DNA from: Neorhizobium lilium
GTDB taxonomy: Bacteria > Pseudomonadota > Alphaproteobacteria > Rhizobiales > Rhizobiaceae
Length of the DNA stretch: 64,000 nt
Direction of reading: 5' to 3'
Assembly: GCF_004053875.1 (NCBI RefSeq)
Contig: NZ_SBIP01000006.1
Span: 186,001 to 250,000 of the forward strand
Each line of letters starts with the position of its first letter. The first letter of the stretch is position 1. Shown in pieces: positions 43,225 to 52,403 of the stretch. Both the position numbers and the translations under genes were made by a program. A model generated the notes under the pieces. The model was not told where the DNA came from and did not search any database. It saw only the letters and a list, made by a program, of their open reading frames with translations.

Positions 43225-44373
43225 ATGAAAATAAGCGACTGCACTTTACGGGATTACGTCGGTTCGGCATTCATCAACACTGCGGCCCTGGATTGCTCAA
43301 TGCTCGCGGACCTATTGGATCAACTCGATTTAGACGAGCTTGAAATAGGAGACCCATTTTCCTACGAGTCCGATGCGTTACTCTTGAGCCGGTTGAAACT
43401 TCGCGCTCCGATAGCGACATTCTACGGACCGAAGAACCTTTCAACGATCCGGGCCGATTTGGAGAAAATCAAGGCTCTGGGGGTGGACGGCGTCGTTGTA
43501 TCGATCCCGGCGTCCGATAAGTTTGCGCAAATCAAACTTCCGTCAGCGGCCTGGCAGTATCGTTTCGACCTGATTTCAACAACATTGGAACTCGCCGCCG
43601 AGGTCGGATTATACGTCGTCGCAACTGGCGAGGATTCGCCGTCTGCGGATATCAATTATCTGCGGGAATATCTTGCCATAGTGCATTCAGGCGGAGCACA
43701 AAAGTTTCGATACGCGGAGTCCGTCTCCCGCAGTTTGCCAGTACAGACTTTCTCCCGCATCAAAGGGCTTCTTGAGGCCGTTCCCGGCGCTCAGATTGAA
43801 ATGCATTGTCACGACATGTTCGGGTTGGCGTTGGCTAACGGCATAGCCGGAGCCGAAGCGGGGGCGACATGGATTTCAGGGACGTTCTTGGGAGTCGGGG
43901 AACGAGGTGGAAACATCAACACCCTCGACGCTCTCGCCGTCGCGAAATTTTTGTTCGGAGATAGTGATAGGGATCTGTCCAATATCTCCGCCATCTCCGA
44001 GAAGGTGGCAAGCGACCTCGGGATCACCTTTCCCTCCTTCCAACGGGTCATTGGGCGGCACAGCTTTTCATTCGAGCAACTTGGGCCATTGAACAATCAA
44101 TCTGCCTATCTTCCCTTCGACCCCGGCGATGTCGGACAGAATGTGTCCGTCGTTCTCAGCGGCAAGCATAGTCTTGGGACACTCGCGTATATCGCATCCC
44201 AAGCAGGCCTCCAGCATGATGAACTCGCGCTCCAAGCCGCCGACGTCAGTTTAAGGCAAACGCTGTCCGACACAGGAAAAGTGGTTGATCAGGAGACGGC
44301 AGAAGCTGTGATCAGAGCGATGCTGGATGAGCCAAAGCGCTCGAACCACATATCTCAGTTAAAAGCAGTTTGA
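43225..44373 (+). CDS. homocitrate-synthase/HMG-CoA-lyase-family condensing enzyme
   Basis: A 382-aa DRE-TIM metallolyase. The N-terminal DCTLRDYVG matches the DxTLRD metal and general-base signature, with the usual final E/D replaced by Y. EMHCHDMFGLALANGIAGAE (about residues 199-218) holds the HxH metal ligands and GVGERGGNINTLDAL (about 234-248) the conserved E-R-x-G-N stretch. Related enzymes join acetyl-CoA to a 2-oxo acid. AAAGGAGG lies seven bases before the ATG at 43225, fixing that start over 43171. Its C-terminus overlaps the convergent HAD gene by 62 bp. Confidence 0.87.
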   Translation: MKISDCTLRDYVGSAFINTAALDCSMLADLLDQLDLDELEIGDPFSYESDALLLSRLKLRAPIATFYGPKNLSTIRADLEKIKALGVDGVVVSIPASDKFAQIKLPSAAWQYRFDLISTTLELAAEVGLYVVATGEDSPSADINYLREYLAIVHSGGAQKFRYAESVSRSLPVQTFSRIKGLLEAVPGAQIEMHCHDMFGLALANGIAGAEAGATWISGTFLGVGERGGNINTLDALAVAKFLFGDSDRDLSNISAISEKVASDLGITFPSFQRVIGRHSFSFEQLGPLNNQSAYLPFDPGDVGQNVSVVLSGKHSLGTLAYIASQAGLQHDELALQAADVSLRQTLSDTGKVVDQETAEAVIRAMLDEPKRSNHISQLKAV

Positions 44374-45043
44374 GCTCGCTGAGGTCTGAAATGACAAGGT
44401 CCGGGCCAAACATTCTCAACTCCCCCTGCATTTGGGGAGAATGATGTTTACCTCCCACGAACGCGCAACTGCGCATGTGGGCGCGTCGGGCCGCTTCAAG
44501 CCCGACGCTGCTATCTTCGATAACCAGGCATTCATCCGGCTCAACGCCCATTACTTCTGCTGCGAGAAGAAAAACCGAAGGGTCTGGCTTCCGCAAACCG
44601 ACGTCGTCCGATGAAAAAAATCGCGGCCCGACCAGGCGCAGAAGCCCAGCCGATCTCATTCGGTGGATCAGATCGGGGCGAGAGGCGTTCGATGCGATGC
44701 AATAGGGAATCGGAAGACCTTCCAGCGCGTCTACCGCGCCCCGGGTCGGAACCACCCCACTGGATATGGCGGCTCGCCAATCGATGCGAACATCCTCTAT
44801 AAAGCCCTCTGGCAGCCGGCTGCGTATAAGCGCCTCTAAAAGAGGCTGATCCTGTTCCTTGGCCGCTCCTGACAATGCCGACGAGACGGCATGCGCTGCG
44901 ACATCGAACCCAAGAAGGGTAAGTTTAGCCGAAATGATTTCGGCCACAAGGATTTCCGTTTCGGCAAGCGTTCCATCAAAGTCAAAAATGACAAGTTTTG
45001 GAGGGCAAGAGCCGACCAGGCTACGCGACGGCATAAAGTTCAT
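44312..45043 (-). CDS. HAD-family phosphatase
   Basis: A 243-aa haloacid-dehalogenase-type hydrolase: LVIFDFDGTLAETEI (motif I with DxD), IPYCIASNAS (motif II Ser), KPDPSVFLLAAEVMG (Lys motif III) and LVIEDSSVGLEAARRA (motif IV). It resembles beta-phosphoglucomutase/phosphoglycolate-phosphatase subfamily I with a helical cap. Start at 45043, with GGAG nine bases upstream, overlapping the end of the phosphodiesterase gene. Last gene of the minus-strand transport operon; it may remove phosphate from the imported compound. Confidence 0.88.
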   Translation of the reverse strand: MNFMPSRSLVGSCPPKLVIFDFDGTLAETEILVAEIISAKLTLLGFDVAAHAVSSALSGAAKEQDQPLLEALIRSRLPEGFIEDVRIDWRAAISSGVVPTRGAVDALEGLPIPYCIASNASRPDLIHRMRSAGLLRLVGPRFFSSDDVGLRKPDPSVFLLAAEVMGVEPDECLVIEDSSVGLEAARRAHMRSCAFVGGKHHSPQMQGELRMFGPDLVISDLSELKLLLTEICGSSALAHPASL

Positions 45044-45827
45044 TTTTCGGATCTCCGGGACGGATTGCCTGATAGCTTTCAAGCCCATGATGGGAGTGCA
45101 CGATGACATTCTCGTCACCAAGGAAAATCACATCGTAGGACGGTGCCGCCGCAACAAGGGTTGATCGTCCGTATTGCTGGAAGTCGAGGGCGATGTGGTG
45201 GGCCGTACCACGGTTTGCGGTGAACGGAACGCCGCCAAAGCTTCCGGCCGCGGTGAGGTGCCGGTGGCCGAAAAGCATGTGCCGGACCGTCTTGTGCTTG
45301 GCGATGACACGCAAAAAACCCTCTGGATCCCTCATATCGTCTTCCGGGCCGAAAAAGGGGGCGTGGAAGTTGCTGGGTGTGTGGTGCATGGCGATGACAA
45401 CCGGAACATCGACCGATCTGACAAGCTGCTCGTCCAGCCATTCCAACCGACCGCCATCAAGTGCGCCGCAATCACTGTCCTCATCATTTGTGTCGAGAAG
45501 AATGATCCGCCAACCCTTCAGGTCGATGACCTCTTGGGCGAAGCCGTATCCGCCGAAGACATTACGGTACGCACTGCGGTTGTCATGGTTTCCCAGCGTC
45601 AAATGGACCGGAAGTGCGACATCGGTGAGCATCCTCTGCAGGAGCTTGTAGGCTTCTGGGTCTCCTGTGTCGGTCAGATCTCCGGTAATGAGAATAGCAG
45701 CACTATCCGGGTGCTCCGAGCTTATGTGAGCCAGCGCGTCGCGCAACCGATGTGCAGGATCCAATCCGAACAAGGTTTTGCCCGGCGCGACAAGGTGAGG
45801 ATCAGTCAGTTGGATGATCTTTTGCAT
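45021..45827 (-). CDS. metallophosphoesterase (GpdQ/CpdA-like phosphodiesterase)
   Basis: A 268-aa class-III cyclic-nucleotide/glycerophosphodiester phosphodiesterase. Metal ligands appear in order: QLTDPHL (DxH), TGDLTDTGD, LGNHDNR (GNHD), AMHHTPS and FGHRHLTAAG (GHxH). Its nearest characterised relatives by motif are GpdQ and CpdA. With a Ugp-like transporter upstream, cleavage of imported glycerophosphodiesters is the simplest role. AAGGA precedes the ATG. Confidence 0.9.
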   Translation of the reverse strand: MQKIIQLTDPHLVAPGKTLFGLDPAHRLRDALAHISSEHPDSAAILITGDLTDTGDPEAYKLLQRMLTDVALPVHLTLGNHDNRSAYRNVFGGYGFAQEVIDLKGWRIILLDTNDEDSDCGALDGGRLEWLDEQLVRSVDVPVVIAMHHTPSNFHAPFFGPEDDMRDPEGFLRVIAKHKTVRHMLFGHRHLTAAGSFGGVPFTANRGTAHHIALDFQQYGRSTLVAAAPSYDVIFLGDENVIVHSHHGLESYQAIRPGDPKNELYAVA

Positions 45828-45887
45828 GAATACGTTCCTTTTCGGCCCAGCTCAAGGAAGCCGGGCCTCATCAGCGAGGTGCAGGAT

Positions 45888-47183
45888 TTAGTTCTGAAGG
45901 AGGGAATTCGTCGCATCGACAAGCCGCTTCAGGCCATCTTCCGGTGTGATGCTCCCACGTTGAAGTTGATCGAACACCTGGCGCTGAGCAGCCCAGATTT
46001 CCTTGCTGTTGCCGCGAGGATAGCTATACCAGGGACGGGCAAAGCCAACCTGCTTGAACGCGGTGGCATAAGTCGAATTCTGGGCGTAGAATTCTTTTAG
46101 CGTATCGCCGGCTTTGAGGTTGGTCGGCATATAGCCTGTCGACCTGGCGACGAAGGCCTGCGACTCCGGACCTGTGACGAATTTGACGTACTTCCACGCG
46201 GCGTCCCGATGTTTTTGGTCTTTTGCTGTAATTGCAACTGCATTTCCGCCCGTCGGCAAACCGCCGGTTTTGGCGGCAATCGGGAAGGTTGCGGTTCTCA
46301 TCTCGAAACGGCCGCCGACCGTTTTGGTGAAGTTTGCGACGCTTGACGGCGACGTCACGAAGAACCCGAGTTTTCCAGCAAAGAACTGCTGTTGGTATGC
46401 ACTTGCCTTCGCCGCGACATTCATTTTGGTGTCATTCGCGATCCGCTGCAGCAACTTCATGGCATCAAGGCCGATTTGGTTGTCGAAACCGACAGTTCTC
46501 CCGTCTGCGCTGACCATTTCGCCACCGAGGCTGAGGACGGTTGCCTGCCAGTCCCAGTCGGATTCGATTGCTCCGACCGAGAAGTCCATCCCGCTTATTC
46601 CGTTGCCCAATGCACCGATGTCCTGCGCGAGCTTAATCAGTCCATCCCAATCCTTGGGAAAGGCATCAGGATCGTGTCCTGCCTGTTTGACCAAGTCTGC
46701 ATTGAAGTAAACAATCGGGGTCGAGGCATTGAAGGGGATAGCATATTGCGTGCCATCGACCTGTCCGAGCGCAAGAAGCGCCTGCCCGAAATTCTCGGAG
46801 ATCCAGTCTGAACCTTCCGCTTCTATGAAAGGCGTCAAAGGGACTGTCTGCTTCCGCTTGGACAGCGTTTCGACCATAGCGTTCAACTCGCTGTAGCCCG
46901 AAAAATAGACGTCTGGAAGATCGCCAGTCAGCGCACCCCGAGCGATTGCCAATGTTGCTTCCGTGTAGTCGGGTGGCGACAACCGAAACTTGATCTTAAT
47001 ATCCGGATTCGCTGCCATGAATGACTGGGCAAGAGGCTCGTGGAAGCTTTTCGACTCCGGCCATGGATACATCACATCAAGCGTAACGTCTTCGGCCATT
47101 GCGGAAAGTGGTGAGCCTAAGCTGGTGCAGCCCAAAGCTATGGCAATGAGTGCCGCCTTTGGCAGGTTTGATACGATTGGCAT
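45888..47183 (-). CDS. ABC transporter substrate-binding protein (UgpB-like)
   Basis: A 431-aa extracellular solute-binding protein of family 1. The N-terminal signal peptide runs to about residue 29 (LPKAALIAIALGCTSLGSPL, then SAMA cleavage). The mature part has the family features SFMAANPDIKIKFRLSPPDY, DVYFSGYSELNAM and FNASTPIVYFNADLVKQAG. The closest recognisable type is UgpB, binding glycerol-3-phosphate or glycerophosphodiesters; a sugar substrate is possible. GGAG lies upstream. It is downstream of the permease genes, an unusual position. Confidence 0.88.
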   Translation of the reverse strand: MPIVSNLPKAALIAIALGCTSLGSPLSAMAEDVTLDVMYPWPESKSFHEPLAQSFMAANPDIKIKFRLSPPDYTEATLAIARGALTGDLPDVYFSGYSELNAMVETLSKRKQTVPLTPFIEAEGSDWISENFGQALLALGQVDGTQYAIPFNASTPIVYFNADLVKQAGHDPDAFPKDWDGLIKLAQDIGALGNGISGMDFSVGAIESDWDWQATVLSLGGEMVSADGRTVGFDNQIGLDAMKLLQRIANDTKMNVAAKASAYQQQFFAGKLGFFVTSPSSVANFTKTVGGRFEMRTATFPIAAKTGGLPTGGNAVAITAKDQKHRDAAWKYVKFVTGPESQAFVARSTGYMPTNLKAGDTLKEFYAQNSTYATAFKQVGFARPWYSYPRGNSKEIWAAQRQVFDQLQRGSITPEDGLKRLVDATNSLLQN

Positions 47184-47265
47184 TTCTGATCACTCCGTTG
47201 ATTGAATTTTTGCGGATATGTCGAGGCCGAAACGTAGGAACGCCGGGCCGTATCTATTCGGGCCG

Positions 47266-48096
47266 CTATTTCACGCCTGTCATGGTGATGCCTTGAACAA
47301 AGCGGCGCTGAGCGGCGAGGAAGAAAACAACGAGTGGCAGCGTCACGATCGTTGCAGCGGCCATCAGAGGACCGGTCTGATCCCCACTCTCTTCGCTGCG
47401 AAAGAACAAAACGCCAAGCGTCGGCGGCGCGAGATCTGGCTCGGTGACCACGATCAATGGCCAATAAAGATCATTCCAATGGGCCGCGACAGAGAAGATC
47501 GCGAAGGCAGCTATGGCAGGCTTGCTTGCGGGCAAAATCAGTCGCCAAAGGATTCCTTTTTCCGAAAGCCCGTCGAGGCGAGCGGCTTCAATGATCTCGT
47601 CTGGATATCCGCGCAGATATTGCGCAAGCATCAGGATTGCAAAGACGGATACGGCAAAAGGAGAGATTAACGCGAAATACGAGTTCAGAAGATCCAGCTG
47701 AGCCAATCCCACGAAGAGCGGCAGAGCGACGGCTTGAAAAGGTATTGCGAGACAGCAAATTACCGTCGCCGTCAAAAACGTCCTGCCGCGGAAAGATAGT
47801 TTCGCGATAGCATAAGCGCAGGGAAGCGCTGTGGCGATCTGCAGAAGCAGTATCACGCCGCACACAAACACACCGTTCGCCAGGAACCGTGGTAGAGGCG
47901 TCGTCAGCAGCGCTTGGGTGTAATTGTAAACAACGTCCCATTTCGTAGGCCAGAGTAAGGAGTCGCTGTTAAACGCGTCACCGGATGACCGCAGCGACGT
48001 TATTATCATCCAGAAAAACGGAAATATTGAATAGACCACACCGATTGAAAGAACCGCGTGTTCAAAAATAACGGGTTTCAAGCTTCCACGATTCAT
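47266..48096 (-). CDS. ABC transporter permease (UgpE-like)
   Basis: A 276-aa inner-membrane permease with six predicted segments. The EAA loop, recognising the ATPase, is EIIEAARLDGLSEKGILWRL at about residues 178-197 and continues with ILPASKPAIAAFAIF. It overlaps the UgpA-like gene by four bases. By order and sequence it corresponds to the second permease of the carbohydrate-uptake CUT1 family. Confidence 0.9.
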   Translation of the reverse strand: MNRGSLKPVIFEHAVLSIGVVYSIFPFFWMIITSLRSSGDAFNSDSLLWPTKWDVVYNYTQALLTTPLPRFLANGVFVCGVILLLQIATALPCAYAIAKLSFRGRTFLTATVICCLAIPFQAVALPLFVGLAQLDLLNSYFALISPFAVSVFAILMLAQYLRGYPDEIIEAARLDGLSEKGILWRLILPASKPAIAAFAIFSVAAHWNDLYWPLIVVTEPDLAPPTLGVLFFRSEESGDQTGPLMAAATIVTLPLVVFFLAAQRRFVQGITMTGVK

Positions 48097-49013
48097 GCTG
48101 CCTGCTGCCTTCTTGCAATTCTGAACTGCACGAGAGAGATCGCGCAGACCATCGCGACGAATATCAGGGTGAGAGCGCTGCCATAGCCGATCCGAAGATA
48201 GGAGAATGCTTCCAGGTAGGTCTTATAGAGAATGACTTGGGAACGGCCTGCAGGACCCCCTGAGGTAAGGACGACGACCAATTCAAAAACTTGGAAGGTG
48301 CGTATGGTTGTTAGAAGCGCGGCAACCAAAGTAGTCGGAGCGAGCTGAGGCCAGGTGATACGCCTGAACTTCTCCCATCCCCGGTCCGCGCCATCCAAAG
48401 CGGCCGCCTCGTACATTTCCTTTGGAATTGTGGTCAATCCAGCAAGAAAAATGATGAAACAGAAGCAGGTGTGCTGCCAGATTGCGATAAGAGCGATGCT
48501 CCCTAACGCGAAATCAGGATCGGAAAAGAAGCCTATTGCGGGAAGCTCAAAGTACTGAAGAAGTCTGGCTATAGGCCCGATCCGATCATGGAGAATAAAG
48601 CTCCATACAAGCGACATGACGGGCATGGTCGCGGTGATTGGCAAAAAGAAAACCAGCTCATAAAACCGGCGTGTAACGGTCCTGGAATTCACGAGCAGTG
48701 CGAAGAATAGCGCGAGGACCACAGTTGTTGGGACAACCATGCCGGCGAATAGGAAGGTGTTCGTCACAGCCTGCCTCACCTGCGGATCTCCCAGCGCTTT
48801 GGAAAAATTCGCTAATCCGACCCAATTCAGGCCGGCATCACCCAACTGATAGTCGGTAAAGCTAAACGCGAGGACGGTGGCGAACGGTACAACGGTCGTG
48901 ACAACGATCAAAAAGACCGCCGGTCCAATGCACCAAAAGGCCATTTGTTCTGATCTGGCCCTAGCCGCCATAGCCCCATACCGGCCCATAGTATCTTGGC
49001 TGATTGCGGTCAT
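48093..49013 (-). CDS. ABC transporter permease (UgpA-like)
   Basis: A 306-aa permease with six predicted segments after an N-terminal cytoplasmic stretch; the first is WCIGPAVFLIVVTTVVPFAT. The EAA motif is EMYEAAALDGADRGWEKFRR at about residues 202-221, then ITWPQLAPT. Overlaps both neighbours by four bases, so the whole set is translationally coupled. Partner of the UgpE-like permease in a CUT1-type importer. Confidence 0.9.
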   Translation of the reverse strand: MTAISQDTMGRYGAMAARARSEQMAFWCIGPAVFLIVVTTVVPFATVLAFSFTDYQLGDAGLNWVGLANFSKALGDPQVRQAVTNTFLFAGMVVPTTVVLALFFALLVNSRTVTRRFYELVFFLPITATMPVMSLVWSFILHDRIGPIARLLQYFELPAIGFFSDPDFALGSIALIAIWQHTCFCFIIFLAGLTTIPKEMYEAAALDGADRGWEKFRRITWPQLAPTTLVAALLTTIRTFQVFELVVVLTSGGPAGRSQVILYKTYLEAFSYLRIGYGSALTLIFVAMVCAISLVQFRIARRQQAA

Positions 49014-50203
49014 GATACAGCTACCAAAGGTGCCTTTGTCTCGGCTGATAGCGCATTCGCGATCGGAATGGCTTTCCCGCTGGGATCGAAGAGGTGGAGA
49101 CCGGAACCGTATGCCTCAAGCCAAAGTGAGCCAGTTAGAAGCCCTGATGCCACCATCGATCGATGATCCGCCGCACGCGCCTGGGCAACGAGTACGCGCC
49201 CTGTCCGCTTGGCTGTACACCAGAGAAGCACCTCTGGTCCAAGTAGCTCTACGCGATCAAGGCTGACTGGAATGCCGAGAACTGCCTTGGCGGTCGGGGC
49301 CGGTCGTAGGGCAAACGCCTCTGGTCTGATGCCCAAAGTTAGCTTCTGTTCGCGTTCCACAGTCCGTATGTTGCACCGCTCCGCCTCTGCAACGACCACG
49401 CCCGCGTCGTTCAGCGCCGGGATGCAGTTGATTGACGGGTGACCGATAAACCTCGCCACGTCGACGTGCGCGGGAGCGGAATAGATTGCCTCAGGAGTGT
49501 CATATTGAAGAATCTGGCCACCCATCATCAATGCAATACGGTCTGACATGGTCATCGCCTCAGTCTGGTCATGCGTCACATAGAGGACTGTCGCATCGAG
49601 GCGCTTGTTCATAGCCACCAGTTCGCTGCGCATGGTCACACGCAATTTCGCGTCCAGGTTCGATAAAGGTTCGTCCATAAGGAATAATCCCGGAGCCCTC
49701 ACCATGGCACGGGCGAGGGCCACACGTTGTCGTTGACCTCCTGAAAGCTGCGCGGGCCGCCGGTCGAGCAAGTGGTCGATCTCAGCAACCGACGCCACTT
49801 TCCGCACCTCCGCCGTTATGTCCGCCATCAGCATCCGTTGCCCAGGCGCATACCTGCCAAGAAGTGGAAGACGCTGAAACGGAGAAAGACGCTCCATCTC
49901 AAGGGGTAGCGATATATTTTCTCCTACCGTCATGTGGGGGTAGAGCGCATAGCTCTGAAATACCATCGCAAGATTACGGGCACGAGGAGGAAGGTGATCG
50001 ATCGAATGGCCGTTCACCGAGACCGTCCCCTGATCTTGAGCTTCAAAGCCTGCAATGACGCGTAAAAGAGTGGATTTTCCGCAACCGGACGGACCCAATA
50101 ATGAAACGAACGATCCGGCCTGCACATCAAGACTGATTTGGCTAAGAACGTGGGTTTGCCCAAAAGCCTTTGTCAGATCGCAAATACTGAGTGTCGCGCC
50201 CAT
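49010..50203 (-). CDS. ABC transporter ATP-binding protein (UgpC/MalK-like)
   Basis: A 397-aa ATPase: Walker A GPSGCGKSTLL (residues ~39-49), Q-loop in MVFQSYALYPHMTV, signature LSGGQRQRVALARA, Walker B GLFLMDEPLSNLD and switch His in VTHDQTEAMTM. The C-terminal TOBE-like domain is MalK-type. The ATG at 50203 follows GAGGACACA. First gene of the transporter operon, divergent in order from the binding protein end. Confidence 0.93.
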   Translation of the reverse strand: MGATLSICDLTKAFGQTHVLSQISLDVQAGSFVSLLGPSGCGKSTLLRVIAGFEAQDQGTVSVNGHSIDHLPPRARNLAMVFQSYALYPHMTVGENISLPLEMERLSPFQRLPLLGRYAPGQRMLMADITAEVRKVASVAEIDHLLDRRPAQLSGGQRQRVALARAMVRAPGLFLMDEPLSNLDAKLRVTMRSELVAMNKRLDATVLYVTHDQTEAMTMSDRIALMMGGQILQYDTPEAIYSAPAHVDVARFIGHPSINCIPALNDAGVVVAEAERCNIRTVEREQKLTLGIRPEAFALRPAPTAKAVLGIPVSLDRVELLGPEVLLWCTAKRTGRVLVAQARAADHRSMVASGLLTGSLWLEAYGSGLHLFDPSGKAIPIANALSAETKAPLVAVS

Positions 50204-50333
50204 TGTGTCCTCATACTCGTCTTTGGTGAGCACGAGATATCGGAACCAAGTTTCAGATTTATGACGTTTGGAACTTTATTCCAGTCTATTCGAGTCAAGT
50301 GCTGAGGCTAGAGGAAGAGGACCCGATGCGATC

Positions 50334-51149
50334 CTATCGTGATTCCAACTGCTGAAGGCAGAGCGACAGGTATTCACTTAACAGCACTATTGATGGTACG
50401 TGCATCGCCGACCCGGCCTCAGGCCATGCTCCCGCTGTCGTCACCACGATTACTTCCTCGGCGTTCTGCGCAACCGGACAGTCAGAGCGGGTCGTAATCG
50501 CCATCGTGTGTGCGCCCGTTTTGCGCGCGATCGAGAGAAAGTCCTTGGTTTCGTCAGTGACGCCTGAAGACGAAATGCCTATCGCAAGGCTTGAATTGTC
50601 CAATGTTCGCGCGAGCCCATGCGATAAGCTTGCCGAGCTGGGGGAGTGAACCGGAAATCCTAACCAGATGAGGCGCATTGCCAAAATATCAGCGCACACT
50701 GATGATGGTCCCATTCCGAACACTTCGATACGCCGGGCAGCTCGAACTCGTGTCGCAAGACCCGTAATTTGGGACTCATCGAGTATACGCGCTGACGCCG
50801 CGATTGAATTCTGCAGAGCCATGCTCAACACCGCTAGTTTCGGGGGGAGGTAGATATCCTCCGGTGCCGTTCGCTGGGCAAGATTGAGAACCCTCCCCCT
50901 CTCTATCTCTCCACTAAGTGCGATCTTAAAATCCCTAAATCCGGAAAATCCCATCGTCCGGCAGAACCTTACGATTGAGGCCGGCCCGCTACCTGTATTG
51001 CGTGCGAGATCCGCTACGGAGAGCGATAGAACAATCTCAGGATCTTGTGCGATGTAAAGCGCAACCCGCGCAAGCGCCGTTGGCGCGGAATTGATCGCGG
51101 CGTAAATCATGTCGAGCAATAACGGCTGGGTCTGTCTTGTTTCTTGCAT
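50334..51149 (-). CDS. RpiR-family transcriptional regulator with SIS domain
   Basis: A 271-aa regulator. The N-terminal HTH_6 domain includes LSVADLARNTGSGPASIVRF (about residues 39-58), then RTMGFSGFRDFKIALSGEI. The C-terminal SIS domain has RIEVFGMGPSSVCADILAMR and LAIGISSSGVTDETKDFLSI, the sugar-phosphate-binding fold. Such regulators sense phosphosugars and control transport or catabolic genes. It sits 130 bp upstream of the ATPase gene in the same direction, so it is the expected local regulator. Confidence 0.92.
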   Translation of the reverse strand: MQETRQTQPLLLDMIYAAINSAPTALARVALYIAQDPEIVLSLSVADLARNTGSGPASIVRFCRTMGFSGFRDFKIALSGEIERGRVLNLAQRTAPEDIYLPPKLAVLSMALQNSIAASARILDESQITGLATRVRAARRIEVFGMGPSSVCADILAMRLIWLGFPVHSPSSASLSHGLARTLDNSSLAIGISSSGVTDETKDFLSIARKTGAHTMAITTRSDCPVAQNAEEVIVVTTAGAWPEAGSAMHVPSIVLLSEYLSLCLQQLESR

Positions 51150-51150
51150 G

Positions 51151-51462
51151 CTAATCCACTGGAGTCAAAGAAGCTTCTAACGACGAGTCAATCCAACGAC
51201 CCCGATTGCGTTGTATGCACACTAGCAGTATTTCTGCGTAATTATGACAGTTCCAATTTAGCCAACGGGCAAAGAAACGGCGCCAAATGAAGGTCCGGCC
51301 TGGTTCCGGATTAACCTGACATCGCAAGAGGCTTCCATCATCAGTGATAATCCCGCGCCCTCGGAGAGATGGCGCGGCTTCTGCTGGCCGAAGGTAGCAA
51401 AACATCGAAAGCGTGCTTCCCTCCCATGTGCCAGGTCTGGTCGGATCTGAACTTGCGCTCAT
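51151..51462 (-). CDS. 103-aa basic protein coupled to an EamA transporter
   Basis: A small protein starting MSASSDPTRPGTWEGSTLSM whose ATG overlaps the transporter stop (ATGA). Composition is protein-like and rich in Trp, Arg and Cys (TFIWRRFFARWLNWNCHNYA). No family recognised. The coupling argues for a real gene; it ends two bases before the regulator's coding region begins on the same strand. Confidence 0.5.
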   Translation of the reverse strand: MSASSDPTRPGTWEGSTLSMFCYLRPAEAAPSLRGRGIITDDGSLLRCQVNPEPGRTFIWRRFFARWLNWNCHNYAEILLVCIQRNRGRWIDSSLEASLTPVD

Positions 51463-52304
51463 TTGGACATCTTGAGCATTGCGGTTCCGATCAATGTCAC
51501 GCCAATGGAGACTAGCTTCGCCAGGTCGAGGCGGTCCCGGAGAAAAAACACACCGAAGAGCACAGCGAATACCATGCTCGTCTCCCGGACCGCCGAGACG
51601 AGAGCCAAAGGGGCTTGTGTCATTGCCCAAGTGACGATCCAATAGGCCAGCAGGGAAATCATGCCGCCGAGCACGCCCACTTTCCAACCTTTGCGCAGCG
51701 AGACACGGACCTGCCCCCTACGCAGGTATAACGCCACCAAGGTTATCGGGATGCCGTTGAAGAGGTGAGACCAGAGGGTGTAGCTCCCGGCGCTTTCGGC
51801 AAGACGGGCACCCAAGCCGTCGACGACGGTGTATCCGGCGATAAGGACGCCGGTGCTCACCGCATAGAGCGCTGCCTTTGGTTCACGAAAGCCTCCCGCT
51901 CCCCGCGTTAGGGTCAGGCTGATGATACCCAAAGCGATGACCGCAACCGAAATACCCGCCTGCGTGGTCAGTGTTTCTCCGATGATCGCAACGGATATCA
52001 ATGCAACGACCAGCGGTGAGCATCCCCGGGAAATGGGATATACGTGGCTCAGATCTCCGTAACGATATGCCTTGATCAGAAACAGGCAATAGGCGGTGTT
52101 CAGCACACATGAAGCCCATATAAAGGGCCAGCTTTCTGGTGTCGGGAACGCCACAAAGGGAACAACCACGATACCGACGGCAACCTGGCTCATCATCATG
52201 ATTGCGATCATGACCAGCCTATCGGCATTGACTTTAACGAGCGCGTTCCATGCCGCGTGCAAGACGGCCGCACCGAACACCATCGCAAACACGCCGGCTG
52301 TCAT
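51459..52304 (-). CDS. EamA/DMT-family transporter
   Basis: A 281-aa protein of ten hydrophobic segments in two EamA halves, for example FAMVFGAAVLHAAWNALVKV at the start and LVSAVRETSMVFAVLFGVFF near the end, the latter being the conserved region of helix 9. The substrate is unknown. GGAG precedes the ATG. It is coupled to the 103-aa gene downstream, and a broken gene of the same family lies just upstream on the other strand. Confidence 0.9.
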   Translation of the reverse strand: MTAGVFAMVFGAAVLHAAWNALVKVNADRLVMIAIMMMSQVAVGIVVVPFVAFPTPESWPFIWASCVLNTAYCLFLIKAYRYGDLSHVYPISRGCSPLVVALISVAIIGETLTTQAGISVAVIALGIISLTLTRGAGGFREPKAALYAVSTGVLIAGYTVVDGLGARLAESAGSYTLWSHLFNGIPITLVALYLRRGQVRVSLRKGWKVGVLGGMISLLAYWIVTWAMTQAPLALVSAVRETSMVFAVLFGVFFLRDRLDLAKLVSIGVTLIGTAMLKMSK

Positions 52305-52403
52305 GTAAACTCCGCATTCGATATTGTCAGAATGTCCACAACTTCCGATTAGCAGCTTTTACATGTCGAATACGTGACAGCGTGTCCTTGTGAGCCGGAT
52401 CAA

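Noticed and set aside
45174..46100. A 308-aa plus-strand frame
   Set aside because: Antisense to the metallophosphoesterase and the binding-protein gene.
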